This document shows, piece by piece, positions 23,446-32,923 of a stretch of 48,231 bases of DNA. Each line of letters opens with the position of its first letter. Positions within the stretch are counted from its first letter, which is position 1. The stretch covers positions 1-48,231 of the forward strand of contig JAQIBS010000046.1 of the NCBI GenBank assembly GCA_027858965.1. Direction: 5' to 3'. A program made the position numbers and the translations under genes. This DNA comes from Kiritimatiellia bacterium. Lineage in GTDB: Bacteria; Verrucomicrobiota; Kiritimatiellia; RFP12; UBA1067. Under the pieces are notes generated by a model. That model worked only from the letters and a program-made list of their open reading frames with translations, was not told the DNA's origin and made no database searches.

Positions 23446-26400
23446 TTAGTCATTTAACTTCGAAAAAATTGATAGATCAATTTCCGTTAATTGATAACCG
23501 CCACCAAGATCTTCCATCATTTGTTCAATATCACCTTTAAAAGCAGAGACCGATGTTCCCGAACCACCAAGGCCAAAAGACCATACAGTCAGTAGCACAG
23601 GTTGATTTTGCATAATTAAAAATGCGGGATTACCGGAATCCCCCAAAATAACACTTTCATAAAAATTCTTTCTATCTTGGTTTTCCAGCATCCAATAACA
23701 AACTGTTTTAAGACTCCCAGAAGCTCTAGTGATCGTTCTCAAATCTCCAACAAGAGCTTTTTCCTCTTGATCCAGCCGTATAACCGGAAGTCGTTCACCA
23801 TTGTAAATGTAATCTGCATAATTATCCGGTAACACCTTTGCAAAACTGATCTGATTTGTGGGCACATCTGAATCAAGTAAACCCACTGTCAAATCGGGAT
23901 AAGTAGTACTTGTATTAAAATCCACATGCCGTTTCTTTGAAATAAGCCTCCGTTCAATTACATTGTTATTATTATCTACAAATCTTAACATGCGATTAAC
24001 TTGTATTTGATCATAATGAGCAGCAAACAAGACATGCCTTGGACTAATCAAAGTTCCCGCCCTTAAGTTCGCACTATAGCTATTCCACGGACTACAACAT
24101 GTCAAATCATATGCATACGCCCAGCAATTAGTGTTGCGAACATAATTCGTATTGGAATGGTCTTGAACGCTGAATATTTCTAATGATGTGGTTGGGTTAA
24201 GAGCAGCAATCTTTTCATCCACAGCATTAATAGCATCAAATATAGCATAGTTCTCATTTGTGGTAGTACTCCACGGATCACTCAAAAGCCAATATTCGTG
24301 CAGATTATATAGCAGATCATTATCTGAATTCTCCAACGCATCGGCTTTATTCGTCGAAGAAAGACCAATATGTTCCTCCCAGAAGTCAAGCATATGATCA
24401 TCATCATTATCGCAAGTTTCAACTGAAATACTAATATCCGTAGTAACGTTGAGGTTTGTAACATTGATCTGTTTCGAAATATAGATCTCATCGGCGTCTA
24501 TCATGCTGTTAGTATCAATGTCATCAAAAAGATGAGCCCAAAGCGGACCGGCCACATTGATCTGCTGATTGGAAAATGCGTACAGCGTATTTTGAGTAAT
24601 ATTTGTCACTTCAATCAGGCTCTGCCCATCTTGATAAAAACCATATCCCACCATGAGATTCATTTCAGCGAAAGCTGTTTCGTTTGTAATCAACCCAACA
24701 ATTGTAATTTTGTAATCAGCGCAATTCATCGGACTGGTATTAACAGTCACTTCAGGATAGTCCGGGACACCGTCACCATCAAAATCTTTTAACAGAAAAT
24801 CAACATTGAGCATTTCACCATTAATTACAACTTTCTGACTGTAAATAGGCTCGATTAAAGCATCAACAACACCATTTGTGTTAATGTCACAGAACACATT
24901 TATGTATGATGCAACGATGCCTCCTTCTGCCAATAAGTCCATTGTAAATGTGCCATCGGCTGCAACGGAGATCTCCGTAGATAATTTCCAGTTTGTTGAA
25001 CCGGAATAACATGTATAGACAGGCGCAATAGTTCCACTTTGATTATCAACTGTTCCATAGATGGTAACTCGGTAACTTCCTGAATCAATACAGGATGATC
25101 CGGCAGCGACTTCCGCTCCATCATCTATGGTATCATTATCCGTATCTGAGTCATAAGGATCGGAATAATAAATTGTGACTTCATTTGTATCTGAAATTCC
25201 ATCACCATCACTATCTCCGAGAAAGAAACCTGCATATTCATCCGCACCGATGTCGGGGTATGCATCTCGTGGATGGCCTTCGAAATCGTACCAAGTCAAT
25301 GATTCGAGGCCAGCATCAATCCCGGGTGATAATGGAATTTGATGGCCGCCTCTGGAGAGAAAAGCATTAGTGATGATTACGTTACTTTGCGTGTCCGGTG
25401 GAAACCACTCCAACTCGGAAGGGACAATGCAAGCACTCATGCTGACATCATACACAACACTATTCTCAAGGCGCACGAATGGAACAGTATTGTAATAGTT
25501 GGTGAATGTTTTATCCCAAGCGCATCCGGTAAAATCAACCAGAACAGGGTCATTGGCCAGCCCTATATTGCTTGGCGTTGATTCAAGATGAACTCCGTAT
25601 GTATAAGGATCGGCGTAGAAGTTAAGAAACGAACAGTTATGAATAACCATGTCTGGACTATCTATGGCGTATATTCCCCTATAGTTACAGTTCTCCCCCG
25701 GCTGTCCTCTGATTACACAGTTGTTAAATATTACAGGTTGAGATGCCGTATCCCGGCAGAGAAATGCAATGTTCACATCACTATGCCCTAATTCAACGGT
25801 AACTCCATCAAATACAGGCGAGGCACCACCTCCACTTGTTACAAGACCACCGTCTTCAACAAAGAAACCTACTTGATATGATTCGTGTTCAATCAAGCGA
25901 AGGGTAATACCACGGATTATCGTACGATTGTCTTGATTGTGTGCAAAATTAAGGGCACCCAGATTGTCGCCATCATATTCGATAGTTGTTACTCGTGACA
26001 TTCCCCAGTTGTCGGAGACCAGCATAACTGGATTTGTCGGCATAAATATCCCAACATTATTCATTCCTGCATAGAGACCTTCGGCCAATTCAACAACTGA
26101 ATATGGGACTGATGCGCTGAGGGCCTCAGCTATTGACCCGTAATAATTTGTATTGGTGATAGCTACAAGCGGATTCACCTTCAGTTTAACAACTTGATCA
26201 CTATCTTGAATGCCGGGATTCAAATTGTAAGCATACTCATAACTGTTAGGTAACATGTCATGATCCGGATCGGCAATTGCGTCCAAAAGATCAAGTGGGT
26301 TGAGGTTGTTTGTGACCTCCCATCCATCAGGCATAAAATCATCATCTGAATCAGAATCACGCGGATCAGTACCCGCCGTGAACTCTCCTAGATTAGAGAG

Positions 26401-27471
26401 GTTATCATTGTCAGGATCATCGTTTCCATCACTGGGGTCCGAAGGATTAAATCCATTTGCAACCTCCCAGCCATCCCAGATTTGATCCCCATCATTGTCC
26501 CGAAGATTCGGATCGGTGGAATATTGATAGATCTCTGATCGATCATCAAGACCATCTCCATCGCTATCCTCTTCATCCGGCAGAGTACCAAGAGCCAGCA
26601 ACTCGCGTCCATCAGCAATGCCATCTCCATCGCTGTCAATATCACCACGGGTAGCGCGATAAAATGCGGTTGATTGACTTGAATATGGTTCCCATGATTC
26701 AAATGTTATTTCGCCGTCAAGCATTCCTACCAGTGACCACAGCCCGCTTGCGGGGGTTAAAGAGGGACTGGAAAATATGTCGATCGGCACCGGGTTGGTA
26801 GGAGAATATAGCCACAAAGTAGGTGGTCCTGAATAGGAAACCTCTATGCCAGCAAAACCCATGGCATTTGTGTTTGCAGGAAGAACTGGCAGGGACGAGC
26901 CGCTTGCTACTGTATTGGAGGAGGCAGTCCTCAATATTTCCTCTCTTGACGCCCATCCGTTAGAGGTTATAAGCGACACACTGTAATTGAGTCGCCAGCG
27001 CTCACGGTCAGCATACCAATCCCCCATCTCGGTCTCCGTGAACCAGTAAGGTGGTTCGCCGTAAGCATCTTCCGACCACTGATCTGGATCAAAATCAACG
27101 GGCACAGAGTTAGTTCTGAAGTACACTCCACTACTTCCCTCATAAAGCCAGACTCTGTCAATAAGCTGAGTCTCTGTTATACGAATATTCCAAGATTGTA
27201 TTCCAACATTGCTGCCTGCAATATACAGATTTGTAGATGATTCAAGAACACTGCCAGGAGTTAATACATAATATGGCACCTTCATCCCAAACCGGAATCC
27301 ACCGCCCGGGGGGAATGTCACTGCATAGTTTGTGGCACTGGCATAAGCTTCTTCAACAATATAATCAAGGTCATCCCAAGTTGACACATATTCAGGGACA
27401 GCACCTTCCAAACGGCATTGAAAAGCTATTACAATTACTAAAACAACAAAATAATAAACTCTTCTAAGCAT
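23446..27471 (-). CDS. giant secreted protein: calcium (TSP3-like) repeats, beta-helix region, trypsin-like protease
   Basis: The protein is 1341 aa. A signal peptide (LRRVYYFVVLVIVIAFQC) is followed by a region ending near residue 275. Then come DSDGDGIADG-type acidic repeats (about 277-420, again near 750-790, 895-915 and 1013-1065), each with the calcium-binding DxDxDG pattern. Residues 430-745 look like a right-handed parallel beta-helix (short strands, VELAEGLYAGMNNVGI, VIFNNCVIRG). The C-terminal 220 residues are a chymotrypsin-fold protease: His1152 in LFAAHYD, Asp1193 in PDLTVGLL, Ser1279 in GDSGNPAF, then LTVWSFG. The spacing fits the S1 triad. It probably acts outside the cell or on the surface. 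ATG at 27471 has AAGGTGA upstream. There is no sorting tail. Confidence 0.85.
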   Translation of the reverse strand: MLRRVYYFVVLVIVIAFQCRLEGAVPEYVSTWDDLDYIVEEAYASATNYAVTFPPGGGFRFGMKVPYYVLTPGSVLESSTNLYIAGSNVGIQSWNIRITETQLIDRVWLYEGSSGVYFRTNSVPVDFDPDQWSEDAYGEPPYWFTETEMGDWYADRERWRLNYSVSLITSNGWASREEILRTASSNTVASGSSLPVLPANTNAMGFAGIEVSYSGPPTLWLYSPTNPVPIDIFSSPSLTPASGLWSLVGMLDGEITFESWEPYSSQSTAFYRATRGDIDSDGDGIADGRELLALGTLPDEEDSDGDGLDDRSEIYQYSTDPNLRDNDGDQIWDGWEVANGFNPSDPSDGNDDPDNDNLSNLGEFTAGTDPRDSDSDDDFMPDGWEVTNNLNPLDLLDAIADPDHDMLPNSYEYAYNLNPGIQDSDQVVKLKVNPLVAITNTNYYGSIAEALSASVPYSVVELAEGLYAGMNNVGIFMPTNPVMLVSDNWGMSRVTTIEYDGDNLGALNFAHNQDNRTIIRGITLRLIEHESYQVGFFVEDGGLVTSGGGASPVFDGVTVELGHSDVNIAFLCRDTASQPVIFNNCVIRGQPGENCNYRGIYAIDSPDMVIHNCSFLNFYADPYTYGVHLESTPSNIGLANDPVLVDFTGCAWDKTFTNYYNTVPFVRLENSVVYDVSMSACIVPSELEWFPPDTQSNVIITNAFLSRGGHQIPLSPGIDAGLESLTWYDFEGHPRDAYPDIGADEYAGFFLGDSDGDGISDTNEVTIYYSDPYDSDTDNDTIDDGAEVAAGSSCIDSGSYRVTIYGTVDNQSGTIAPVYTCYSGSTNWKLSTEISVAADGTFTMDLLAEGGIVASYINVFCDINTNGVVDALIEPIYSQKVVINGEMLNVDFLLKDFDGDGVPDYPEVTVNTSPMNCADYKITIVGLITNETAFAEMNLMVGYGFYQDGQSLIEVTNITQNTLYAFSNQQINVAGPLWAHLFDDIDTNSMIDADEIYISKQINVTNLNVTTDISISVETCDNDDDHMLDFWEEHIGLSSTNKADALENSDNDLLYNLHEYWLLSDPWSTTTNENYAIFDAINAVDEKIAALNPTTSLEIFSVQDHSNTNYVRNTNCWAYAYDLTCCSPWNSYSANLRAGTLISPRHVLFAAHYDQIQVNRMLRFVDNNNNVIERRLISKKRHVDFNTSTTYPDLTVGLLDSDVPTNQISFAKVLPDNYADYIYNGERLPVIRLDQEEKALVGDLRTITRASGSLKTVCYWMLENQDRKNFYESVILGDSGNPAFLIMQNQPVLLTVWSFGLGGSGTSVSAFKGDIEQMMEDLGGGYQLTEIDLSIFSKLND

Positions 27472-27661
27472 TTTGATCACCTTCCCTGTTAATATTAACA
27501 AACAATAACCTGTTAACAACATCAATGGTCATATTAACGAGAGGCCGATATTCGTTTTGATATTACCACAACGGCCTAATTAATCAAACACATGCTACTA
27601 AAACTATCACAAAAAAGGGTGCGACTTAACCCGCTCCGCCCAAGACGTCGCCAAACGCCTC

Positions 27662-27723
27662 CTACAGAAACAAAGTCAAGCCACACCGATCCCGGTGCGG
27701 TCCTGCTTTGTGCGCTTCTGTAG
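27662..27723. repeat. long imperfect hairpin of unknown role
   Basis: Three stacked stems: CTACAGAA with TTCTGTAG, ACAAAG with CTTTGT, and CACCG with CGGTG. The loop is ATCC and there are small bulges. It could be a mobile-element remnant, a small RNA or a dispersed repeat. No promoter or T-tract adjoins it. Confidence 0.5.
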
Positions 27724-27902
27724 TTAAAGAAAATGGCGGTTTTATTTGGGCGAAACGTCACTGTGCATAACAGCTAAAAGTATTCAAACTATATAATCAC
27801 ACTCTTTCGATAAATCATTCTCCTAAATAATCAAGTATCTTTTTTATTACTGTACACATTCCTTGCTAAAATTTCAATCATGAAATACCGTAAATAACAT
27901 GC

Positions 27903-27939
27903 AAAAAAAAGCTTACGACGAATGCCGCAAGCTTTTTTT
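27903..27939 (-). terminator. terminator of the ribosomal operon
   Basis: Arms AAAAAAAGCTT and AAGCTTTTTTT enclose a 14-nt middle with two further pairs. It lies 24 bp after secY and has a T-run on both strands, so it can also stop plus-strand transcripts. Confidence 0.82.
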
Positions 27940-27962
27940 GAAATTGGAACTCTGTATTCCGC

Positions 27963-29348
27963 TTATCTACCGCGCAGGTTGCCGTGTTTCAGGAAGCCGT
28001 CGTAGTTCCGCATCAGCAGAAATGACTCCATCTGGCGCAGTGTATCAAGGGCAACACCCACGATAATCAGCAGAGAGGTGCCTCCGAAGAAAGATGCCAT
28101 CTCCCAGGGGAGCTGCATAAATCCACGCAGCAACTGAGGAAGCAAAGCAACCGTCAGCAGGCCTGTACCACCAATAAGTGTTACACGGGTCATCAAGGCA
28201 TCCAGATATTCAGCTGTGGCCATACCCGGACGAATACCGGGAACATATGAACCTTCTTTTTTAAGACTGTCAGAGATACGCATTGCATTAAACTGAGTTG
28301 CAACCCAGAAGAAAGCAAAGAACATAATCATCAGTGCATAAACGGTCAGATGAATAGGGCTGGTCATATCACTGAGCTTACCGCCAAGCCATTTTGCCCA
28401 ACTCAGCCATGTGATCTCTGCTGGAATGCGAGCCAACAGCGCTGCCGGAAACTGAATTAACGGTCCGGCAAAGATGATCGGCATAACACCAGTGTAGTTT
28501 ACACGCAGCGGCATATAAGTCTGCTGCATGCGACCGTATGCGCCAGAACCACCCGCAGCTTTACGCGTTGAATGAATAGGCACTTTACGAACACCCTGAG
28601 TCAGCATCACAGTTCCCATTATAACAGCAAATCCGAAGAGAAGCAGAAGAACCAGTTCAACCGGGCTATTCGTTGCTTCAACACCTGAGAGACCAAAATA
28701 GCGGCCCCAAGCCTGCATAATAGCAGAAGGAAGGCGTGATGTAATGTTAATCATAATGATCAGTGATGTACCGTTACCAATACCACGCTGCGTAATTTGA
28801 TCTGCCAGCCACATCACCAGAAGTGAAGCGGATGTCATACAAATTGCAGTTGTGATATTAAAAGCCAGCCCTGGACGGGTGACAATCTGCACATTACCGA
28901 GGCCCATTGTGGCAGGATTCTGCAAAGCTGTAGCAAGAGCAAAAGCCTGAAAAACACAGATACCGATCATAAGATAACGGGTATACTGGTTGATCTTCAT
29001 TCTGCCGGTCTCACCCTCACGGGAAAGGCGCTCAAGCTGCGGAATCACCGACGTCATAAGTTGAACAATAATGGACGCACTGATATAAGGCCAAATACTG
29101 AGAAAACCCACGGCGCACTGATTAAGCGCGCCACCGCTGAACACATTCAGCCAGTCCATGAGACCACCGCCAACGCCAGCGGTTTCACGGATACGGGCCA
29201 ACTCCATCTGTAATGTCTGCCAGTCAACTCCCGGTGTAGGCACCATAGAGATTACACGGCAGACAAAAACCAGACCGAGTGTGAATAAAATGCGTTTCCT
29301 GAGATCAGGAATCTTAAATGTATTTGCAAAGGTAGCAAGCATGGGCAT
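27963..29348 (-). CDS. secY: preprotein translocase subunit SecY
   Basis: The protein is 461 aa with about ten membrane segments, the channel of the Sec translocon. IPDLRKRILFTLGLVFVCR at the N-terminus, GGALNQCAVGFLSIWPYISA (plug and TM2 region) and the cytoplasmic loops RKVPIHSTRKA and YVPGIRPG are typical. It starts 11 bp after rplO and is the last gene before a strong terminator, so adk, map, infA, rpsM, rpsK and rpoA, which often follow, are elsewhere. The first two Met (29348 and 29342) are both possible starts. Confidence 0.95.
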   Translation of the reverse strand: MPMLATFANTFKIPDLRKRILFTLGLVFVCRVISMVPTPGVDWQTLQMELARIRETAGVGGGLMDWLNVFSGGALNQCAVGFLSIWPYISASIIVQLMTSVIPQLERLSREGETGRMKINQYTRYLMIGICVFQAFALATALQNPATMGLGNVQIVTRPGLAFNITTAICMTSASLLVMWLADQITQRGIGNGTSLIIMINITSRLPSAIMQAWGRYFGLSGVEATNSPVELVLLLLFGFAVIMGTVMLTQGVRKVPIHSTRKAAGGSGAYGRMQQTYMPLRVNYTGVMPIIFAGPLIQFPAALLARIPAEITWLSWAKWLGGKLSDMTSPIHLTVYALMIMFFAFFWVATQFNAMRISDSLKKEGSYVPGIRPGMATAEYLDALMTRVTLIGGTGLLTVALLPQLLRGFMQLPWEMASFFGGTSLLIIVGVALDTLRQMESFLLMRNYDGFLKHGNLRGR

Positions 29349-29359
29349 GATAACATCTC

Positions 29360-29800
29360 TTACACAAGTTCGACACTACCACCGGCAGCTTCAATTTTTG
29401 TTTTTGCGACAGCACTAACGCCATTAACTTTAATAACGAGCTTTTTGGTCAGATCACCGCAACCGAGAATCTTAACGCCATCAAACTTGTTAGAGAAAAG
29501 TCCGTTCTGCTTCAAGAGCTCGACAGTCACCTCAGTGCCGTCTTCAAAGCGCTCCAGCGCACAAACATTAACAGGGCAATACACGACACGTGTAAAGTTG
29601 GTAAAACCGCGTTTTGGCAGACGACGAATCAGAGGCATCTGACCACCTTCAAAACCCAGCTTATGTTTATGGCCCTTACGAGCCTGCTGACCTTTATGAC
29701 CATGTGTAGAGGTCTTACCATGTCCAGAAGCGCGTCCACGTCCAATACGTTTACGGGACTTGCGTGCACCTGGCACATTTGTAAGTGTTGATAAATCCAT
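29360..29800 (-). CDS. rplO: 50S ribosomal protein L15
   Basis: The protein is 146 aa. The Gly/Lys-rich N-terminus KRIGRGRASGHGKTSTHGHK with the GFEGGQMPLIRRLPKRGF motif is diagnostic. ATG at 29800 has GGAG six bases upstream. The frame to 29818 adds six residues not found in the family. It lies 114 bp after rpsE, the widest gap in this half of the operon, where rpmD (L30) would normally be. Confidence 0.95.
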   Translation of the reverse strand: MDLSTLTNVPGARKSRKRIGRGRASGHGKTSTHGHKGQQARKGHKHKLGFEGGQMPLIRRLPKRGFTNFTRVVYCPVNVCALERFEDGTEVTVELLKQNGLFSNKFDGVKILGCGDLTKKLVIKVNGVSAVAKTKIEAAGGSVELV

Positions 29801-29823
29801 AATGAACTCCAGTTTCACCCATT

Positions 29824-29848
29824 TTTGCGACCACTGAGTGGTCGCAAA
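29824..29848. promoter_or_regulatory. hairpin upstream of rplO
   Basis: Perfect 11-bp arms TTTGCGACCAC / GTGGTCGCAAA with loop TGA, 24 bp before the rplO start. Its core resembles a second hairpin at 29886-29904. Possible attenuator, processing site or repeat. The function is unknown. Confidence 0.6.
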
Positions 29849-29885
29849 TAAGTGGTTAAAAAGTTATTTTTTTAATCTTGCGCAT

Positions 29886-29904
29886 GTGACCACTGTGTGG
29901 TAAC
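29886..29904. promoter_or_regulatory. second hairpin in the rpsE-rplO gap
   Basis: Arms GTGACCAC / GTGGTAAC (one mismatch), loop TGT. It shares the core ACCACTG.GTGGT with the hairpin at 29824, so the two may be a duplicated element. Confidence 0.5.
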
Positions 29905-29914
29905 AAAATCACAA

Positions 29915-30406
29915 TTATGCGCGGGTAGCAGCAATTTCCTCAGCTGAGCGCAGTGATTGCAGCGCAGCCATAGTGGCTTTAACCACATTCAGGCGATTTT
30001 TACTGCCCAGAGACTTGCCAACTGCATCACGCACACCGGCTGCTTCCAGCACAGGGCGCATTCCACCGCCGACAATCAAGCCGGTTCCGTCAGGAGCTGG
30101 CTTAAGCAGAACATAACCGCCATCACATATCCCTGTTACCTCATGCGGTATTGATTTACCGGCAAGTTTAACAGTGACCATGGATTTCTTGGCTGCCTCG
30201 CCACCCTTACGGATTGCATCGCTAACCTCATTGGCTTTGCCGAAACCATAGCCTACACGGCCTTCACGGTCACCGACAACAACCACAGCACTAAAGCTGA
30301 AACGGCGTCCGCCCTTTACAACCTTGGCACAACGGTTAACGAACACTACGCGCTCGTCAAATTCGCTCTGTCCCTCATCACGGGAAAATCTTCTATCAGC
30401 GCTCAT
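29915..30406 (-). CDS. rpsE: 30S ribosomal protein S5
   Basis: The protein is 163 aa, of usual length. [20 protein letters not shown], the [10 protein letters not shown] motif and the C-terminal [16 protein letters not shown] are characteristic. It helps decoding accuracy and mRNA unwinding at the entry site. Its ATG overlaps the rplR stop by 4 bp. It is followed by a 114-bp gap with two hairpins instead of rpmD. Confidence 0.96.
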   Translation of the reverse strand: MSADRRFSRDEGQSEFDERVVFVNRCAKVVKGGRRFSFSAVVVVGDREGRVGYGFGKANEVSDAIRKGGEAAKKSMVTVKLAGKSIPHEVTGICDGGYVLLKPAPDGTGLIVGGGMRPVLEAAGVRDAVGKSLGSKNRLNVVKATMAALQSLRSAEEIAATRA

Positions 30407-30786
30407 TTCGCCTCCTTAGACTTTTCTTTTTTTTCTTTCACAGTGATCTTCAAACCGGCGTCAACAGCAGCGTCGACGATCAGTTTTACACGACCATGGA
30501 AAGCAAAACCACCGCGATCAACAACAACAACTGATATACCTTTAGCCTTTGCAGCCTCGGCTGCATTGACACCGATCAGTTTTGCTGTTTCCATATTACA
30601 GCTCTTACCCTCTTTTAAAGTAGAGGAAGATGCAATTGTATGCATAGCAACGTCATCGATAAACTGCACATACATGTGCTTATTGGAAACGCAGATTGCC
30701 ATACGTGGACGCTCGGCCGTACCCTTAATGCGCTGTCTAAGGCGCATGTGACGGCGTGTGCGTTGTTCTTTGCGATTAAAACTCAT
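30403..30786 (-). CDS. rplR: 50S ribosomal protein L18
   Basis: The protein is 127 aa and binds 5S rRNA. It has the typical arginine-rich start [34 protein letters not shown] and [13 protein letters not shown]. The C-terminus carries an extra lysine-rich tail ([11 protein letters not shown]) beyond the usual end at about residue 117. Confidence 0.96.
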   Translation of the reverse strand: MSFNRKEQRTRRHMRLRQRIKGTAERPRMAICVSNKHMYVQFIDDVAMHTIASSSTLKEGKSCNMETAKLIGVNAAEAAKAKGISVVVVDRGGFAFHGRVKLIVDAAVDAGLKITVKEKKEKSKEAK

Positions 30787-30809
30787 TTCTTATCAGCTCC
30801 GTTCAGGCA

Positions 30810-31349
30810 TTATGCAACTGTTTTGCCCTGCTTACGGCGAATAACTTCGCCTGCATATTTAATACCCTTGCCCTTATAAGGCTCGGCCGGATAATAGCTG
30901 CGAATCCTTGCGGCAGCCTGTCCAACCAACTCTTTGCTTATCCCCTCAACGGCAAGTTTTACGCCACCTTTGTCAATAGTGACTTTAATTCCTTCCGGAA
31001 TGGCGTAATCTTTAGGAGAGGCGAAACCAAGTGAAAGGCTCAGAATTTTACCGTTATCCACAGCTTTAAAACCTGTACCTTCAATAGTAAGCTCTTTCTT
31101 ATAGCCTTTTACCACACCCTCAATCATATTAAAGATCAAAGAGCGACTCAGGCCATGACAGCTTTTCTGAATACGGGAGTCATCAGCGCGATCGACATAA
31201 ACAGTGTTATCTTCGACTTTAACGCTTATTCCCGGAACAAGATCGCGGCTCAGCTCACCCAGTTTACCTTTAACTGCGACGGTCTGACCATCAACAGTAA
31301 CTGTAACTCCTTCGGGAATCGCGATCGGATTTTTACCAATTCTTGACAT
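30810..31349 (-). CDS. rplF: 50S ribosomal protein L6
   Basis: The protein is 179 aa with the SRIGKNPIAIPEGV start, the GVVKGYKKELTIEGTGFKA middle and the YKGKGIKYAGEVIRRKQGK C-terminal signature. It is a two-domain protein near the factor-binding site of the large subunit. It starts 23 bp upstream of rplR and 13 bp after rpsH. Confidence 0.97.
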   Translation of the reverse strand: MSRIGKNPIAIPEGVTVTVDGQTVAVKGKLGELSRDLVPGISVKVEDNTVYVDRADDSRIQKSCHGLSRSLIFNMIEGVVKGYKKELTIEGTGFKAVDNGKILSLSLGFASPKDYAIPEGIKVTIDKGGVKLAVEGISKELVGQAAARIRSYYPAEPYKGKGIKYAGEVIRRKQGKTVA

Positions 31350-31362
31350 TATTGAAGCCCTC

Positions 31363-31755
31363 TTACCAAATTGTGCAAATCAACTCACCGCCAAGCTTAC
31401 GCTTGCGAGCTTCTTTACCGCCAAGCACACCGCCTGATGTACTCAGAATCGCAACACCGAGTCCGCCCAGCACGTAAGGAATCTCTTGAACATTGCAGAA
31501 TTTGCGCAGTCCTGGACGACTCTCACGACGCAACCCGCGAATAGCAGGTTCGGCATCATCATTATATTTCAACTCAACGCTCAGTGTACGCGGCAGCTCA
31601 TTATCCATCATAAAACTCAGGATATAGCCCTCTTCTTTCAGAACGCGTGCAATCTCACCTTTAAGGCGGGAGCCCGGTATATTAACACTGGGATGACCAG
31701 CATTCAGCGCATTACGAATACGCAACAACATGTCAGCTATAGGATCAGACATCAT
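31363..31755 (-). CDS. rpsH: 30S ribosomal protein S8
   Basis: The protein is 130 aa. DPIADMLLRIRNA at the start and LGGLGVAILSTSGGVL near the end are the family signatures. It binds the central domain of 16S rRNA and, in E. coli, represses the spc operon at its own mRNA. Two adjacent ATG codons (31755, 31752) are possible starts. Confidence 0.96.
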   Translation of the reverse strand: MMSDPIADMLLRIRNALNAGHPSVNIPGSRLKGEIARVLKEEGYILSFMMDNELPRTLSVELKYNDDAEPAIRGLRRESRPGLRKFCNVQEIPYVLGGLGVAILSTSGGVLGGKEARKRKLGGELICTIW

Positions 31756-31771
31756 TTTAAAAATTCTCCCT

Positions 31772-31957
31772 TTACCAGCTCGCCTTAGTCACACCAGGAA
31801 TCATTCCGGCCAATGCCTGCTCACGAAAGCAGATACGACAAAGTTGGAATTTACGAATATATGCGTGCGGACGTCCGCAACGTGAACACCGATAGTACTT
31901 ACGTGAAGAAAACTTCGGCGTGCGTTTGGCTTTTGCTATCATACAACTTTTAGCCAT
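31772..31957 (-). CDS. rpsN: 30S ribosomal protein S14, zinc-binding type
   Basis: The protein is 61 aa, the short C+ form with two CxxC pairs (CSRCGRPH and CRICFRE) that bind zinc. The long Cys-free form would be about 100 aa. [24 protein letters not shown] is slightly different at the very N-terminus from the common MAKKA start. It lies between rplE and rpsH as usual. Confidence 0.95.
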   Translation of the reverse strand: MAKSCMIAKAKRTPKFSSRKYYRCSRCGRPHAYIRKFQLCRICFREQALAGMIPGVTKASW

Positions 31958-31971
31958 TGTGGAAATCCTCC

Positions 31972-32511
31972 TTATCTGCCTGCAAACGGCATGCCCATAA
32001 TTTCAAGCAATTCACGAGCATGTGCATCATTCTTAGCTATTGTTATAAATGAAATATCCATACCAACATCAACGGCATGATTACCCGTATCAACAATCTC
32101 AGGGAAGATTGAATGCTCTTTTAAACCCATTGTGTAGTTGCCGCGACCATCAAAACCGCGCGTCGGTACACCACGAAAGTCACGAATACGCGGAAGAGCA
32201 CTGTTGATCAGACGATCAGCAAACTCATACATACGATCACCGCGCAGAGTTACCTTGGCGCCAATAATCATTCCGTCACGCAACTTGAAGTTTGAGATAC
32301 TGTTACGTGCTTTACAAAGCACGGGACGCTGACCTGTCAACGCTCCCAGATTCTCAATAATCTTTTTCTGTACATCTTTTTCAACGATACCGAATCCCAT
32401 ATTCACGACAATTTTGTCGAGTGCAGGAACCACCATCTTGTTGGAAATCTCCAGCTTCTTCTGCAAAGCGGGAGCCCATTCTTTCACATACTTATCTTTA
32501 AGTCTGGCCAT
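31972..32511 (-). CDS. rplE: 50S ribosomal protein L5
   Basis: The protein is 179 aa with [35 protein letters not shown] and the [17 protein letters not shown] loop, then DVGMDISF. It binds 5S rRNA and contacts P-site tRNA. It has 11-14 bp gaps to its neighbours. Confidence 0.97.
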   Translation of the reverse strand: MARLKDKYVKEWAPALQKKLEISNKMVVPALDKIVVNMGFGIVEKDVQKKIIENLGALTGQRPVLCKARNSISNFKLRDGMIIGAKVTLRGDRMYEFADRLINSALPRIRDFRGVPTRGFDGRGNYTMGLKEHSIFPEIVDTGNHAVDVGMDISFITIAKNDAHARELLEIMGMPFAGR

Positions 32512-32522
32512 TGTGCTCCCCT

Positions 32523-32840
32523 TTAGTCTAACGACTTCCCTGATGCTTTAGATTTACGCACAGTCTTGTCGCCTTCGCGAACCCGGCTGATACGAACACC
32601 TTGTTTCTGGTCCGCTTCATATGGCATCAGATTAGACAGATGAATGGGCGCTTCGCGCTCAATAAAACCACCCTGAGGGGTTGCCTCAGAAGGGCGCATC
32701 GCCTTCTTTACCATATTAAGGCCCTCTACAAATGCAACGCCTTTAACAACGTTGATCTTCAAGACCTTGCCTTTCAACCCGGCTGACTCACCTGTGGTGC
32801 AGTAAACCGTGTCGCCTTTTTTAATTCTAGCAATACTCAT
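32523..32840 (-). CDS. rplX: 50S ribosomal protein L24
   Basis: The protein is 105 aa. IKKGDTVYCTTGESAGLKGKV is the KOW motif and GGFIEREAPIHLSNLM the C-terminal signature. It is an early assembly initiator of the large subunit. It is followed by rplE after 11 bp and preceded by an 83-bp gap after rplN, which holds no gene or clear structure. Confidence 0.95.
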   Translation of the reverse strand: MSIARIKKGDTVYCTTGESAGLKGKVLKINVVKGVAFVEGLNMVKKAMRPSEATPQGGFIEREAPIHLSNLMPYEADQKQGVRISRVREGDKTVRKSKASGKSLD

Positions 32841-32923
32841 GTTTTTCCTAACTCGTAACCGTTTTGACCTTTCGAAGAATTACTTCCTCTGCCGTGTCAT
32901 CAGCATTACGGTCGTTTACCAGC

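Larger units (their letters stand above)
27472..27962. other. 491-bp intergenic region between the giant protein gene and secY
   Basis: It contains a long imperfect hairpin (27662-27723) and the secY-side terminator (27903-27939). A 61-aa minus-strand frame here has no coding look. The promoter of the giant protein gene must lie between 27472 and about 27600 but was not identified. Confidence 0.45.

Noticed and set aside
27576..27761. 61-aa minus-strand frame before secY
   Set aside because: It spans the imperfect hairpin and has no start signal or protein-like composition.
27472..27962. tRNA or other stable RNA gene
   Set aside because: No cloverleaf, CCA end or T-loop consensus was seen. 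The only structure is the imperfect hairpin.
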